64,000 nt of DNA, taken from contig NZ_BBZI01000012.1 of assembly GCF_008974245.1 (NCBI RefSeq), forward strand, positions 186,001 through 250,000, read 5' to 3'. Positions 8,708 to 17,290 of the stretch are shown here, piece after piece. Below the pieces are notes generated by a model that did no database searches, was not told the DNA's origin, and saw nothing but the letters and a program-made list of their open reading frames with translations. This DNA comes from Streptomyces abyssomicinicus. Lineage in GTDB: Bacteria; Actinomycetota; Actinomycetes; Streptomycetales; Streptomycetaceae. A program made the translations under genes and the position numbers. The stretch's first letter is position 1; each line of letters begins with the position of its first letter.

Positions 8708-10129
8708 ATGGCGGTCCGGCACGATGCCCACGGCGAGAGCCGTGACCTGCAGATCAACCCCGTGTTCAGCCGTGAACCCGTACGCGTGCCCCGGTTCGCG
8801 ATGCCGGACGGGGAGATGGAGCCGGACACCGCCTACCAGGTGGTTCACGACGAGCTGATGCTCGACGGCAACGCCCGGCAGAACCTGGCGACGTTCCTCT
8901 CCAGCTGGGCCGAACCCCAGGCGATGCGGCTGATGACCGAGTGCGCCGAGAAGAACATGATCGACAAGGACGAGTACCCGCAGACCGCGGAACTCGAAGC
9001 CCGCTGCGTGCGCATGCTCGCCCGGCTCTGGCACGCCGACGACCCCCATCGGGCGATGGGCTGCTCGACCACCGGATCGAGTGAGGCGGCCATGCTGGGC
9101 GGGCTGGCGCTCAAGCGGCGCTGGCAGCACCGCCGCCGTGCCGAGGGCAGGGCGACCGACCGGCCCAACCTGGTCATGGGCGGCAACGTGCAGATCTGCT
9201 GGGAGAAGTTCGCCGACTACTTCGAGGTCGAACCCCGCTACGTGCCCATGGAGGGCGACCGCTACCACCTCACGCCCGACACGGCGGTCGCGCGGTGCGA
9301 CGAGAACACCATCGGCGTCGTCACCGTCCTCGGATCCACCTTCGACGGGAGCTACGAGCCCGTCGAGGCCATCGCCGCGGCCCTGGACGACCTCCAGGCC
9401 CGTACCGGACACGACGTCCCGATCCACGTCGACGGCGCGTCCGGCGCGATGATCGCCCCCTTCCTCGACCCGGACCTGCGGTGGGACTTCCGGCTGCCGC
9501 GGGTCGCCTCGATCAACACCTCCGGCCACAAGTACGGCCTCGTCATGCCCGGGGTCGGCTGGGCCCTGTGGCGGGACGCCGACGCCCTGCCTGACGACCT
9601 GGTCTTCCACGTCAACTACCTCGGCGGCGACATGCCGACCTTCGCGCTGAACTTCTCCCGGCCGGGCGCCCAGGTCGTCGCCCAGTACTACAACTTCCTG
9701 CGCCTGGGCTTCGACGGCTACCGGCGGGTCCAGCAGACCTGCCGCGACGTCGCCACCCGGCTGGCCGGGGAGATCGCCCGGCTCGGCCCCTTCACGCTGA
9801 TCACCGACGGCAGCGACATCCCCGTGTTCGCCTTCCGGGTGCGCGAGGGCATCGACCACTTCAGCGTCTTCGACGTCTCCGCCGCCCTGCGGGAACGCGG
9901 CTGGCTGGTGCCCGCGTACACCTTCCCCGCCGACCGCACCGACCTCGCCGCCCTGCGCATCGTGGTCCGCAACGGCTTCAGCCACGACCTGGCCGACCTC
10001 CTCCTGGCGGACCTGCGCCGCCTCCTGCCCCGGTTGGACACCCAGCACCACCCCCACCGGGACGAGGAGGCCGGCGGCTTCGCCCACGGCGCGGAGACCC
10101 GCAACCCCCGCCGCCCCGGCCGTCATTGA
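8708..10129 (+). CDS. gadB: glutamate decarboxylase
   Basis: A 473-residue PLP-dependent decarboxylase that makes GABA from glutamate, consuming a proton. It contains MGCSTTGSSEAAMLGGLALK (cofactor phosphate site), HVDGASGAMIAPF and INTSGHKYGLVMPG, with the PLP-binding lysine in SGHKYG. The ATG at 8708 follows ggagaggg (8691-8698). Its length matches the bacterial GadA/GadB family. No glutamate/GABA antiporter is next to it, so an acid-resistance role is not shown; GABA-shunt metabolism is equally possible. The C-terminal tail is His- and Arg-rich (TQHHPHRDEEAGG), as seen in GadB. Confidence 0.95.
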   Translation: MAVRHDAHGESRDLQINPVFSREPVRVPRFAMPDGEMEPDTAYQVVHDELMLDGNARQNLATFLSSWAEPQAMRLMTECAEKNMIDKDEYPQTAELEARCVRMLARLWHADDPHRAMGCSTTGSSEAAMLGGLALKRRWQHRRRAEGRATDRPNLVMGGNVQICWEKFADYFEVEPRYVPMEGDRYHLTPDTAVARCDENTIGVVTVLGSTFDGSYEPVEAIAAALDDLQARTGHDVPIHVDGASGAMIAPFLDPDLRWDFRLPRVASINTSGHKYGLVMPGVGWALWRDADALPDDLVFHVNYLGGDMPTFALNFSRPGAQVVAQYYNFLRLGFDGYRRVQQTCRDVATRLAGEIARLGPFTLITDGSDIPVFAFRVREGIDHFSVFDVSAALRERGWLVPAYTFPADRTDLAALRIVVRNGFSHDLADLLLADLRRLLPRLDTQHHPHRDEEAGGFAHGAETRNPRRPGRH

Positions 10130-10135
10130 CGACCG

Positions 10136-10258
10136 ATCCCGTCCGTCATCGACCACGGACCCAGGCCGTCATCGACCCCAGGCCGTCATCGACCCCAGGC
10201 CGTCATCGACCCCGGGCCGTCATGGACGACGGACCCAGGCGTCATGGACGACGGACCC
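10136..10258. repeat. tandem repeats with GTCATCGAC/GTCATGGAC core
   Basis: Directly after gadB lies a run of about seven imperfect direct repeats of a 17- to 23-base unit. The central copies are nearly identical (ggccgtcatcgacccca), and the flanking ones are gtcatggacgacggaccc. The gadB tail already holds one degenerate copy (gtcattgacgaccgatcc). The copies do not form a reading frame with a plausible protein. They lie between gadB and the amidotransferase gene and could be a transcript-end structure or protein-binding array. Confidence 0.7.
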
Positions 10259-10344
10259 CGAACCGCTCGGCGGCGGACCCCGAACCGCCGGCCCCACGCG
10301 GCGTGCACCGCGAAGGGCCGGCCGACCCCACGGAGGTGAAGGCC

Positions 10345-11214
10345 GTGTGCCGTCTTCTCGGCCTCAGCAGCGCCCCACAGCGTACGCACGCCACCTTCTG
10401 GCTCCTCGACGCCCCCGACAGCCTCAGCCGGCAGAGCCACCGGGACCCCGACGGCACCGGCCTCGGCCACTTCACCGCGGACGGCGCCCCACGCGTCGAC
10501 AAGGCGCCCATCGCGGCCTACCGCGACCGCGCCTTCGCCCAGGAGGCCCGGGAGGAGGAGTCGTCCACCTTCATCGCCCACATCCGCTTCGCGTCCACCG
10601 GCAGCCTCGACGCGCGCAACACCCACCCCTTCGAGCAGGACGGGCGCCTCTTCGCGCACAACGGCGTCATCGAGGGACTCGACATGCTCGACGGCCACCT
10701 CGGCGAGGACCGCTCGCGGGTGCGGGGCGACACCGACTCCGAGCGGTTCTTCGCCCTGATCACCCGGGAGACCCGGCGGCACGACGGCGACGTCACCGAG
10801 GGCATCCGGCAGGCCGCCCGCTGGATCGCCGCCCACCTGCCCGTCTACGCCCTGAACCTGATCCTCGTCGGCCCGCGGGAACTGTGGGCGCTGCGCTACC
10901 CCGACACCCACGAGCTGTACGTCCTCGAGCGCCGGGCCGGCGGCGTGCACGGCGACCGGCACCTCGACCACAGCGGCAGCAACGGCCGCATGCGCGTCCA
11001 CTCCTCGGCCCTCGCCGAGCACCCGGCCGTCGTCGTGGCCAGCGAGCGCATGGACGACGACGCCCACTGGCGCGCGATGGAACCGGGCGAACTGCTCCGT
11101 GTGGACCCCGGTCTCCGCGTCACCAGCCAGGTCGCCCTGCCCGATCCCCCCGCCCACCGGCTGACCCTCGACGACCTGCGCCCCGCCGCGGCCGCGTCCC
11201 AGCAGGCGGCCTGA
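10345..11214 (+). CDS. class II glutamine amidotransferase (YafJ/EgtC-like)
   Basis: A 289-residue protein whose GTG start at 10345 puts a cysteine at position 2 (MCRLLG), the N-terminal nucleophile of Ntn-type glutaminases. The upstream open frame is discarded for that reason and because ggaggt (10332-10337) precedes this GTG. Further family segments are STFIAHIRFASTGSLDARN, THPFEQDGRLFAHNGVIEG and RGDTDSERFFALI. These stand-alone domains hydrolyse an amide or gamma-glutamyl bond. EgtC of ergothioneine synthesis is the best-known relative, but no other egt gene is nearby, so the substrate is unknown. Confidence 0.9.
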   Translation: MCRLLGLSSAPQRTHATFWLLDAPDSLSRQSHRDPDGTGLGHFTADGAPRVDKAPIAAYRDRAFAQEAREEESSTFIAHIRFASTGSLDARNTHPFEQDGRLFAHNGVIEGLDMLDGHLGEDRSRVRGDTDSERFFALITRETRRHDGDVTEGIRQAARWIAAHLPVYALNLILVGPRELWALRYPDTHELYVLERRAGGVHGDRHLDHSGSNGRMRVHSSALAEHPAVVVASERMDDDAHWRAMEPGELLRVDPGLRVTSQVALPDPPAHRLTLDDLRPAAAASQQAA

Positions 11215-11254
11215 AGGCCGCCGTCGTGGGCACGCGGACGCGGCGACGGGGGGT

Positions 11255-12751
11255 CTAGTGCTCGCAGAGGGAGAACTCCCGCTCGTAGAGCTGCTCGTTG
11301 TGCTCGTCGACGAAGAACTTGCGCTCCTTCATCAGCTGTTCGCGGTACTCCTTGGCCTGCTCCAGCGTCATGGTCGACGTGTCGGACCAGGGCTGCTGCG
11401 GCGGCACGTCGGAGGTCGAGACGATCGTCGCCGTCGGGTCGACGAGGAAGAACGCGAGGATCTTGCGGTACCCCGGCCGGGTGGGGTCCTCCAGGCGGAA
11501 CGGGCCGACCTGGTGCTGCAGGACGTTCGGGAACGCGAGGCAGCGGCCCGCCGGGGTCGCCGCCGAACCCAGCACCTGGTTCAGCGGGCCGTCGTTCTCC
11601 AGACCGTAGACCTCGCGGATTCCGCGGTCGTCGCTCTGCTCGTAGTCCGGCTCGTGGACCGCCGTCCGGAAACTCAGCCGGCTCTCGGTGATGTTCCGGC
11701 TGTCCCAGTAGAAGATGCCGGTCGAGACGATCCGTTCGTTCATCATCCCTTCGACGTGCCAGGAGCCGCCGGCGTACTCGGGCCTGTCCGGGTCGAGGTG
11801 AATCGTGGCGAGCTTGACGATGACCTGGAGACGACGACCGCGCAGGTCGACCCGGGCGGAGTCGTCGGGCAGGGCGGGCGGGACGAAGGCCGGGGCGTCC
11901 GGGACGATCAGACGGCGGTTCCTCCACCATGCGTCCCAGACGTCCTCCCACGCCTCGTGGGCCTCGTCGTCGGCGTCGTCGTCCGGCTCCTCGGGCTCGT
12001 CCGTCTCGTCGTACCAGGAGTAGGGATCGGCCTCGATCCGCAGGGGCCGCTGGTGGCGCAGATCGGTGAGCACCTTCTCCAGCAGCGGTCGCATGCGCCC
12101 GAACAGGACGGGGAGGACGGAGGCGAGTTCACGATGAGCGACGGGGTGGACGTTGTTGACGTACGAACGGAAGACGACGTCGCCCTCGCCGTCGACCTCG
12201 AGGTCCGTCGGCAGCCACTGGAACTGCTCGGAGTACTCGTAGCGGGAAGGGCTGGTCGCCGGGCCCGGCCACGCCTCGTCGGGTACGCCGCTCACCCGGC
12301 GCACCAGGCAGAAGAGCGACGGATGGACCAGGTCCAGTACCTGTCCGTCGGATCCGGGATGCCAGTCCTTCTCCGCCTCGGGGACTTCCTCCAGGACCCG
12401 GACCGCCTCGCGCAGCCGGGAGGTGAGCTCGTCGTCGACCAGCGTGTCGGACTGCCACACCCCGTCGACGGCGGACACCTCGATGCCGGTGTGTTCGTCC
12501 CGCAACCCGGCGTAATGCGCCAGCTCGTCCAGCACGTACCGCATCTGCGCCTCGGTCAGACCCTGGGCGAGCGCTTCCCGCGTCCAGCGGGCGACGATCG
12601 CGGCGTCGTTCCTCTTGGTGAACCACTCCGGCTTCGCCCGTATCTGCGCGCTGCACCGCATGATCTGAAGTTCCCGCAGTGTTCGCGGTCCCGTGGACGC
12701 ACTGGTGCGGGAGCCGGCAAAGGGCAGCGGGAAAGGGGGCAGGTCGGTCAA
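11255..12751 (-). CDS. DUF4246-type protein (2OG-Fe oxygenase-like)
   Basis: About 498 residues, matching the DUF4246 family found in fungi and actinobacteria. The C-terminal half has the motif GGSWHVEGMMNERIVSTGIF followed by WDSRNITESRLSFR, RCLAFPNVLQHQVGPFRL and FLVDP. This resembles a jelly-roll oxygenase with metal-binding residues in HVE and the later QHQVGPF. The middle has an acidic stretch (DETDEPEEPDDDADDEAHE). The TTG at 12751 has a good ribosome-binding site (ggaagga) and is preferred; a GTG at 12796 in the same frame would add 15 residues. The substrate is unknown. Confidence 0.8.
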   Translation of the reverse strand: MTDLPPFPLPFAGSRTSASTGPRTLRELQIMRCSAQIRAKPEWFTKRNDAAIVARWTREALAQGLTEAQMRYVLDELAHYAGLRDEHTGIEVSAVDGVWQSDTLVDDELTSRLREAVRVLEEVPEAEKDWHPGSDGQVLDLVHPSLFCLVRRVSGVPDEAWPGPATSPSRYEYSEQFQWLPTDLEVDGEGDVVFRSYVNNVHPVAHRELASVLPVLFGRMRPLLEKVLTDLRHQRPLRIEADPYSWYDETDEPEEPDDDADDEAHEAWEDVWDAWWRNRRLIVPDAPAFVPPALPDDSARVDLRGRRLQVIVKLATIHLDPDRPEYAGGSWHVEGMMNERIVSTGIFYWDSRNITESRLSFRTAVHEPDYEQSDDRGIREVYGLENDGPLNQVLGSAATPAGRCLAFPNVLQHQVGPFRLEDPTRPGYRKILAFFLVDPTATIVSTSDVPPQQPWSDTSTMTLEQAKEYREQLMKERKFFVDEHNEQLYEREFSLCEH

Positions 12752-12792
12752 CTCGTCGTTCCTTCCATCCGTTCGGCGGCGGGAACGATACT

Positions 12793-13410
12793 TCACAGGT
12801 CGGACACCTCACGCGGACCCACCGCCGGCGACGGGGCCGGCCGGTGGCCGAGCCTGCCGCGGGTGGCGATCAGGACGACGAGGGCCACGGCGACGGAGGC
12901 GAACAGGAAGGCACGCCCGGTGTCCTGATGGGTCAGTCCGGGGAACAGCCCCGCCGCGGCGATCGAGAAGTAGTTGTTGACGCCGGCGTGCAGCAGCATC
13001 GCCAGCGGCAGGCTCTCCCCGGTGCGGTTGAACACCCACGTCATCACGAAGCTGAAGGCGATCGCGGTGAGCACGAACTCCAGCGGCTGCTGCCACGTCA
13101 CCCGAGGGAAGCCCCACTCGGTGAGGAACAGCGGGAGGTGTCAGAGCCCCCATAGGGGCCGACGATCAGGGTGCCGGACAGCGGGCCGTAACGGCCCCTG
13201 CACGATGGGCATGACGAAGTCGCGCCAGCCGGGCTCCTCGGCGATGCCGGTGGTGACCATCTGCAGGACCCGGGTGCGAGGCAGGCACACGACGCGGTCC
13301 GAGCCGATGACCACGGTGTGGAACTGACCTTGACGGACTGCCAGGTCGTCCGGCCTGTCGTCGGGCAGCAGACGGCTCAGCAGAGCGCGATACGTCGTAC
13401 GGATACTCAC
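12793..13410 (-). pseudogene. chimeric remnant: phosphotransferase start fused to CPBP protease end
   Basis: From the GTG at 13410 the first about 40 residues (LLPDDRPDDLAVRQGQFHTV, then IGSDRVVCLPRTR) look like the start of an aminoglycoside-phosphotransferase-type protein. The frame then jumps to a CPBP/CAAX-type membrane protease (TTGIAEEPGWRDFVMPIVQG, with the EE catalytic pair). The protease part is damaged. One shift is needed to read RYGPLSGTLIVGP and a second to return to PLWGL. A TGA (about 13139-13141) then replaces the tryptophan codon of WGLWHLPLF. The rest is intact to the stop (LFLTEWGFPRVTWQQPLEF, LLHAGVNNYFS with the second metal-binding His). An internal deletion fused two neighbouring genes, and point decay followed. 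Confidence 0.8.
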
Positions 13411-13641
13411 GAGTGACCTCTGAACCTTTCGATGGACGAGGCGATGTGCGCGACGTGCTGTCAGGCCGCGTCGGCGCAGATGTGCGTGCAGGGCCCGGGT
13501 TCTGCACCGCGTCAGGGACATGCCCCTGCGTAAGAGGGGCAATGCGGCATCGCAGGGGCAGAGCCCGGGATGTCGGTGGCTCACTGCTTCGATCGTCGCC
13601 CGCGTGACGGGCGGGGCAACCGACTGTCCCCGGCGACTGGT

Positions 13642-14331
13642 TCAGCCCGGGCTGTGCGTGAGGCGCACCATCGCGCGGTAGAGGGCGCTGGGGGCGGGGG
13701 CCTCGGGCAGCGGCGGGATCGGGGCGTCCGGGGTGGCGTAGGAGCGGATCATGTGGGCGACCAGGCGGCGCCAGGCGTCGGGGGCGGCGTCGCCGGCCGC
13801 GTTGAGGACGCCGGCGTTGGCCATGAGCAGGATCGGCATGTCGCGATCGGTGAAGTCCTCGCGCAGGTTGCCGGTGGCCTTGGCGCGGTCGATGAGTTCG
13901 AGGAGGCCCTCGTGCGCCTCGGCGCGGCGGGCCTCCAGGGCCTTGGCGGCGGGGAAGGTCATGGTGAGGACGTCGGCGAAGCCTCGGTCGGCGGCCTGCA
14001 TGGCGCAGACGGCGTGGATGTAGCCGATGAAGCCGTGCCAAGGATCGGGGTCGGCGAGGGCTTCGCGGGTCGCGGTGGCGTAGGCGTCCATGCGGTCGGC
14101 GAAGACCGCGTTGATCAGCTCGCCGCGCGTGGCGAAGCGGCGCGAGAGCGTGGCCTTGCCGACGCCGGCCTCCCGGGCGACGGAGGCCATGGAGGCGCCG
14201 AGCCCTTCCTCGGCGAACAGACGGCGGGCAGCAGCCAGGATGCGGTCGCGGTTGCGTTCGGCGTCCGCGCGCAGCCCGGCTCCGGGCTGCTGGTTCGGGT
14301 CGTCGCCTGGGGCTGCCGCTGGGGTTGTCAT
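13642..14331 (-). CDS. TetR-family transcriptional regulator
   Basis: A 229-residue repressor with a Pro-rich leader followed by the TetR helix-turn-helix at about 27-72 (RDRILAAARRLFAEEGLGAS, AREAGVGKATLSRRFATRGE) and an all-helical ligand domain. It is divergent from the remains of an alcohol dehydrogenase gene and an NmrA-type reductase. The 100-base gap between them holds two dyads suited to TetR binding, so autoregulation and control of the divergent genes are likely. The reductase downstream suggests a quinone or electrophile signal, as in other TetR/quinone-reductase pairs (inferred). Confidence 0.9.
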   Translation of the reverse strand: MTTPAAAPGDDPNQQPGAGLRADAERNRDRILAAARRLFAEEGLGASMASVAREAGVGKATLSRRFATRGELINAVFADRMDAYATATREALADPDPWHGFIGYIHAVCAMQAADRGFADVLTMTFPAAKALEARRAEAHEGLLELIDRAKATGNLREDFTDRDMPILLMANAGVLNAAGDAAPDAWRRLVAHMIRSYATPDAPIPPLPEAPAPSALYRAMVRLTHSPG

Positions 14332-14346
14332 GCCTTCATTCTACCT

Positions 14347-14412
14347 AAGTGGAACAACCGGCCCACTTCCGTTGTTACCCTTGGCGACGTGGAAACGGGA
14401 AGGGTGTTCCAC
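14347..14412. promoter_or_regulatory. paired dyads, likely TetR operators
   Basis: Two inverted repeats lie between the divergent TetR gene and the adjacent remnant gene: AAGTGG-N10-CCACTT (14347-14368) and GTGGAA-N12-TTCCAC (14389-14412). The outer halves also form a perfect 10-base inverted repeat (aagtggaaca at 14347, tgttccactt at 14405). Spacing and position fit dimer binding by the neighbouring TetR protein. Confidence 0.6.
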
Positions 14413-14431
14413 TTGTTCGAGGAGTTGTGTC

Positions 14432-15010
14432 ATGCGCGCGGTCACGCTGCACGAGGTGCCCGCCGAGCCGTCCGTGGCCGAGGTCGACACCCCCCGTCCC
14501 GCGGAGGGCCAGCTGCTGGTGGAGTTGGCGGCCTCGTCGGTGAACGGCTTCGACCTGTCGGTGCTCGGCGGCAACCGGCAGGGAATGATGGAGCACCGGT
14601 TCCCGCTGGTCGTGGGCATGGACTCCGCCGGCGCCGTCGAGGCCCTCGGCGAGGGTGTGGCGCCACGGCGTGCGCCGCTACGTCGGCCACGCAGCCCCGG
14701 CGATCCTCGACCCGCAGGAGAAGCCGACCCCCGTCACCCGGCTGATCCGGTTCATGCCGCGCACCTTCATGCCGCGCGCCTACGAGGAGATCACCGGCAT
14801 GTGCGGCCAGATCATGGCCTCCGGCCCGGACCGGACGATCGTGCGGTGCATCGCCCCGAAGGGCAGGCCGAAGCAGCCGCGGGTCCGGGTCGTTTTCTCG
14901 GCACGGACAAGCTCGGCTTCCCCGTCAGCCGCGCCGACATCGCCGCGTTCGCGGCCCAACAGGTCCAGGACGGGACGCATGCCGGCCGCGCGCCAGCCAT
15001 CAGCAAATGA
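14432..15010 (+). pseudogene. chimeric remnant: zinc-type alcohol dehydrogenase start and SDR end
   Basis: The ATG at 14432 begins a typical quinone-oxidoreductase/alcohol-dehydrogenase start (MRAVTLHEVPAEPSVAEVDT, LVELAASSVNGFDLSVLGGN, VVGMDSAGAVEALGEG) that breaks off near residue 76. From about 14660, in another frame, comes the end part of an NAD(P)-binding SDR/epimerase-like protein (RRYVGHAAPAILDPQEKPTP, FMPRAYEEITGMCGQIM). A further shift near 14890 leads to GTDKLGFPVSRADIAAFAAQ and the stop at 15010. Two genes were joined by a deletion and then frameshifted, so no functional product is expected. Confidence 0.8.
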
Positions 15011-15041
15011 ACCCCGCACCACAGGAAAGAGAGAAGAACTC

Positions 15042-15896
15042 GTGACCATCGCGATCATCGGCGCCACCGGCAAGCTCGGCGCCCTCACCGTCGACTTCCT
15101 CCTCGAGCGCGGCGTCGCCGCGGGTGACGTCCTCGCCCTCGGCCGTGACGCCGGGCGTCTGGCCGCCTTCGGCGAGCGCGGGCTGCGCACCGCCGTCATC
15201 GACCTGGACGACGTCGACGGCACCGCCAAGACGCTCGACGGCGTCGAGAAGCTGCTCCTCGTCTCCTTCGGCGACCTCGGCACGCGCGTCGCGCGGCACG
15301 GCAACGCGATCGAGGCCGCCCGCGAGGCCGGCGTCGGCCACCTGGTCTACACGTCCGGTCTGGAGGCGCCGACGACGATCCTGCGGCTGGCCGCCGACCA
15401 CAAGGCGACCGAGGAACTGGTGACCGCCTCCGGCATCCCGGCGACGTTCCTGCGCAACGGCTGGTACACCGAGAACCACCTGCAGGACTTCAACACCGCC
15501 CGCGAGCACGGTGTCGTCGCCAACAGCATCGGTGACGGCCGGATCGCCACCGCCCCGCGCAAGGACTTCGCCGAGGCCGCCGCCGTGGTGCTCACCACGC
15601 CGGGGCACGAGGGCAAGGTGTACGAGCTGTCCGGCGACACCGCCTGGAACTACGCCGAGTTCGCCGCCACCGCGCAGGAGATCCTCGGCAAGCCGGTCAG
15701 CTACCAGGCGCTCACCGACGAGCAGGAGCTCGAGCAGCTCCTCGGCTTGGGTCTCGACGAGGGCGCCGCCGGTTTCATGGTGACCCTCAACGCCGACCTG
15801 CGCGACGGTGCCATGGCCCCCACCTCCGGAGACCTGGCCCGTCTCATCGGTCACCCGACCGAGTCGCTGGCCGAGACCCTGCGTACCTGGGTCTGA
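15042..15896 (+). CDS. NmrA/QOR2-like NAD(P)H-dependent reductase (SDR fold)
   Basis: A 284-residue atypical SDR. The dinucleotide site is TIAIIGATGKLGALTVDFLL at the start, followed by HLVYTSGLEAPTTILRLAAD, ATFLRNGWYTENHLQDF and RKDFAEAAAVVL. The pattern matches E. coli QorB (YtfG), which reduces quinones with NADPH. The GTG at 15042 follows ggaaagaga. It lies 31 bases after the ADH/SDR remnant, in the orientation expected for a target of the divergent TetR gene. A strong hairpin terminator follows. Confidence 0.9.
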   Translation: MTIAIIGATGKLGALTVDFLLERGVAAGDVLALGRDAGRLAAFGERGLRTAVIDLDDVDGTAKTLDGVEKLLLVSFGDLGTRVARHGNAIEAAREAGVGHLVYTSGLEAPTTILRLAADHKATEELVTASGIPATFLRNGWYTENHLQDFNTAREHGVVANSIGDGRIATAPRKDFAEAAAVVLTTPGHEGKVYELSGDTAWNYAEFAATAQEILGKPVSYQALTDEQELEQLLGLGLDEGAAGFMVTLNADLRDGAMAPTSGDLARLIGHPTESLAETLRTWV

Positions 15897-15903
15897 CCCG
15901 CAG

Positions 15904-15947
15904 GTGACGAGGGGCGGGCGGCCGAACGGCGGCCCGCCCCTCGTCAC
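15904..15947. terminator. strong hairpin terminator
   Basis: A 16-base perfect stem (gtgacgaggggcgggc paired with its complement ending gcccctcgtcac) with a short GC-rich loop, eight bases after the reductase stop codon. It ends the TetR-controlled unit. Confidence 0.85.
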
Positions 15948-16093
15948 TCCGCCCGCCCGGGTCCGCTCCGGCCCGTACACCTCTGCCCTGACGTGCTGCG
16001 CTCGGGGCCGGACCGCCACCCGCGGGTTCCTGCCCCGGGTGCGGCCCGCTGTTACTTCACCGTGAAGGGCGAGCCGGACCGGGCGGGCACGCG

Positions 16094-16624
16094 TTAGTCG
16101 TCCTCGTCCTCCACGTCATCGCAGGCACCGCCGTTGGTGGTGCGGACGCGGGCCAGGAGCGAATGCAGGGTGTCGCGCTCCTGCGGGGTGAGATCCCCGA
16201 ACAGCTCGCCCTCGACGTGGCCGATGGCGGCGTCGAGCTTGGTGACGGCGGTCGCACCCGCTTCGGTGATCTCCACGATGTGACGGCGGCGATCGGCCGG
16301 ATCCCGGCGCCGTCGTACCAGGTCGCGGTCCTCGAGCGCGTTGAGCAGAGCGACCAGGACGCTGGGGTCCACACCCAGCCGCGTGCCGAGGTCTCGCTGG
16401 CCGAGCGGACCGCCGGCGAGATGCATCAGCACGATGGCGTGGCGAGGGGTGACGCCCGAGGCGGTGAGTGCCGCACGGAGCCGGGCGTCGATGGAACCCC
16501 CGTGACGCGCCAGGAGCAGTGAGAGACGGGACTCCGGGCCCACGGACCCGGCGGCCTCGTCGCAGCTGGAGGAGCTGACGGGCGTGCTGGTGGGGGAGGC
16601 GGCAGCGCCGGATCGTTGGGCCAT
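16094..16624 (-). CDS. MarR-family transcriptional regulator
   Basis: A 176-residue protein with a Ser/Thr/Pro-rich leader of about 30 residues and then a MarR winged helix: LAGGPLGQRDLGTRLGVDPS (recognition helix) and RRRRDPADRRRHIVEITEAG (wing). The acidic tail is CDDVEDEDD. The ATG at 16624 is used because the upstream frame lies in non-coding AT-rich DNA. It is divergent from a DoxX-like gene and sits next to a dyad with arms ATAGCAA/TTGCTAT, so it probably represses both itself and the DoxX gene, perhaps in response to oxidants or phenolics. Confidence 0.9.
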   Translation of the reverse strand: MAQRSGAAASPTSTPVSSSSCDEAAGSVGPESRLSLLLARHGGSIDARLRAALTASGVTPRHAIVLMHLAGGPLGQRDLGTRLGVDPSVLVALLNALEDRDLVRRRRDPADRRRHIVEITEAGATAVTKLDAAIGHVEGELFGDLTPQERDTLHSLLARVRTTNGGACDDVEDEDD

Positions 16625-16633
16625 GGCTCGACC

Positions 16634-16662
16634 ATAGCAAGCCAGGGATAGTTGGTTGCTAT
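16634..16662. promoter_or_regulatory. likely MarR operator and divergent promoter
   Basis: A perfect seven-base inverted repeat, ATAGCAA-N15-TTGCTAT, lies ten bases upstream of the MarR start codon in an unusually AT-rich stretch (16630-16700) shared with the divergent DoxX gene. Its place over the expected promoter fits autoregulation by MarR. Confidence 0.6.
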
Positions 16663-16765
16663 TAATCATTGATGCACTTACATTATTTGCCGAGGCGCAT
16701 TGCTTGCCGCGCCGTCTTCCCGGGCCCGATCGGCGGCCCCTCACCGTTCTGTTCTGGAGCTCTCC

Positions 16766-17116
16766 GTGTTCATCGCCTACGTCGTCCTGGCTGTCCTGCT
16801 GTCCCTGGTGCTGTTCGTGTCTGCCCGTGGCGACATCACCCGTGATCCGAAGGTCACGGAGCAGCTCAAGGCGGTCGGGGTGCCCGACGGCTGGTTCGTG
16901 CCCCTCGGCCTCGTCAAGATCGCGGGCGCGCTGGGGCTGCTCGTCGGCATCGCCTACCGCCCGCTGGGCGTCGCGGCGGCGATCGGCCTCGTCCTCTACT
17001 TCGTGGGCGCCGTGATCACGCATCTCCGCGCGGGCGACAAGAAGGGTGTCGGTGCGCCGGCCGTCATCACGCTCGTTTCCGCGGTTCCGCTGGTGCTGGG
17101 CCTCGCGACGGTCTGA
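16766..17116 (+). CDS. DoxX-like small membrane protein
   Basis: A 116-residue integral membrane protein with four hydrophobic segments (VFIAYVVLAVLLSLVLFVSA, LGLVKIAGALGLLVGIAY, LGVAAAIGLVLYFVGAVI, PAVITLVSAVPLVLGLATV) and the DoxX_2-type motif GVPDGWFVPLGLVKIAGALG. The GTG at 16766 is preferred because ggag lies six bases before it; the open frame upstream encodes an unlikely charged leader. DoxX proteins are linked to redox homeostasis and thiol stress, which suits control by the divergent MarR regulator. Confidence 0.85.
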   Translation: MFIAYVVLAVLLSLVLFVSARGDITRDPKVTEQLKAVGVPDGWFVPLGLVKIAGALGLLVGIAYRPLGVAAAIGLVLYFVGAVITHLRAGDKKGVGAPAVITLVSAVPLVLGLATV

Positions 17117-17290
17117 GAAGGCGGTCCGTGCGGGCCGTGACCCGTGACCGCGGCACCCGCAGCCGGCCCGCTCCCGGGCGGCGTACTCCGGCATCACGTC
17201 GGTGTCCGCCGCCCGGTCGGCGTCCGCCGCGAGGCTGTGAGAGGACCGGGCGGCGCGGGACTCGGCGCCTGTCTCGCGGGGTCGGAACGG

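Noticed and set aside
8156..10156. 666-residue minus-strand frame opposite gadB
   Set aside because: The PLP decarboxylase on the plus strand is certain, and the minus frame has no domain.
10136..10258. CRISPR array
   Set aside because: Units abut each other without unique spacers of constant length, and no cas gene is present.
14432..14660. Short functional alcohol dehydrogenase gene
   Set aside because: Only the first about 76 residues remain and the frame runs into an SDR fragment.
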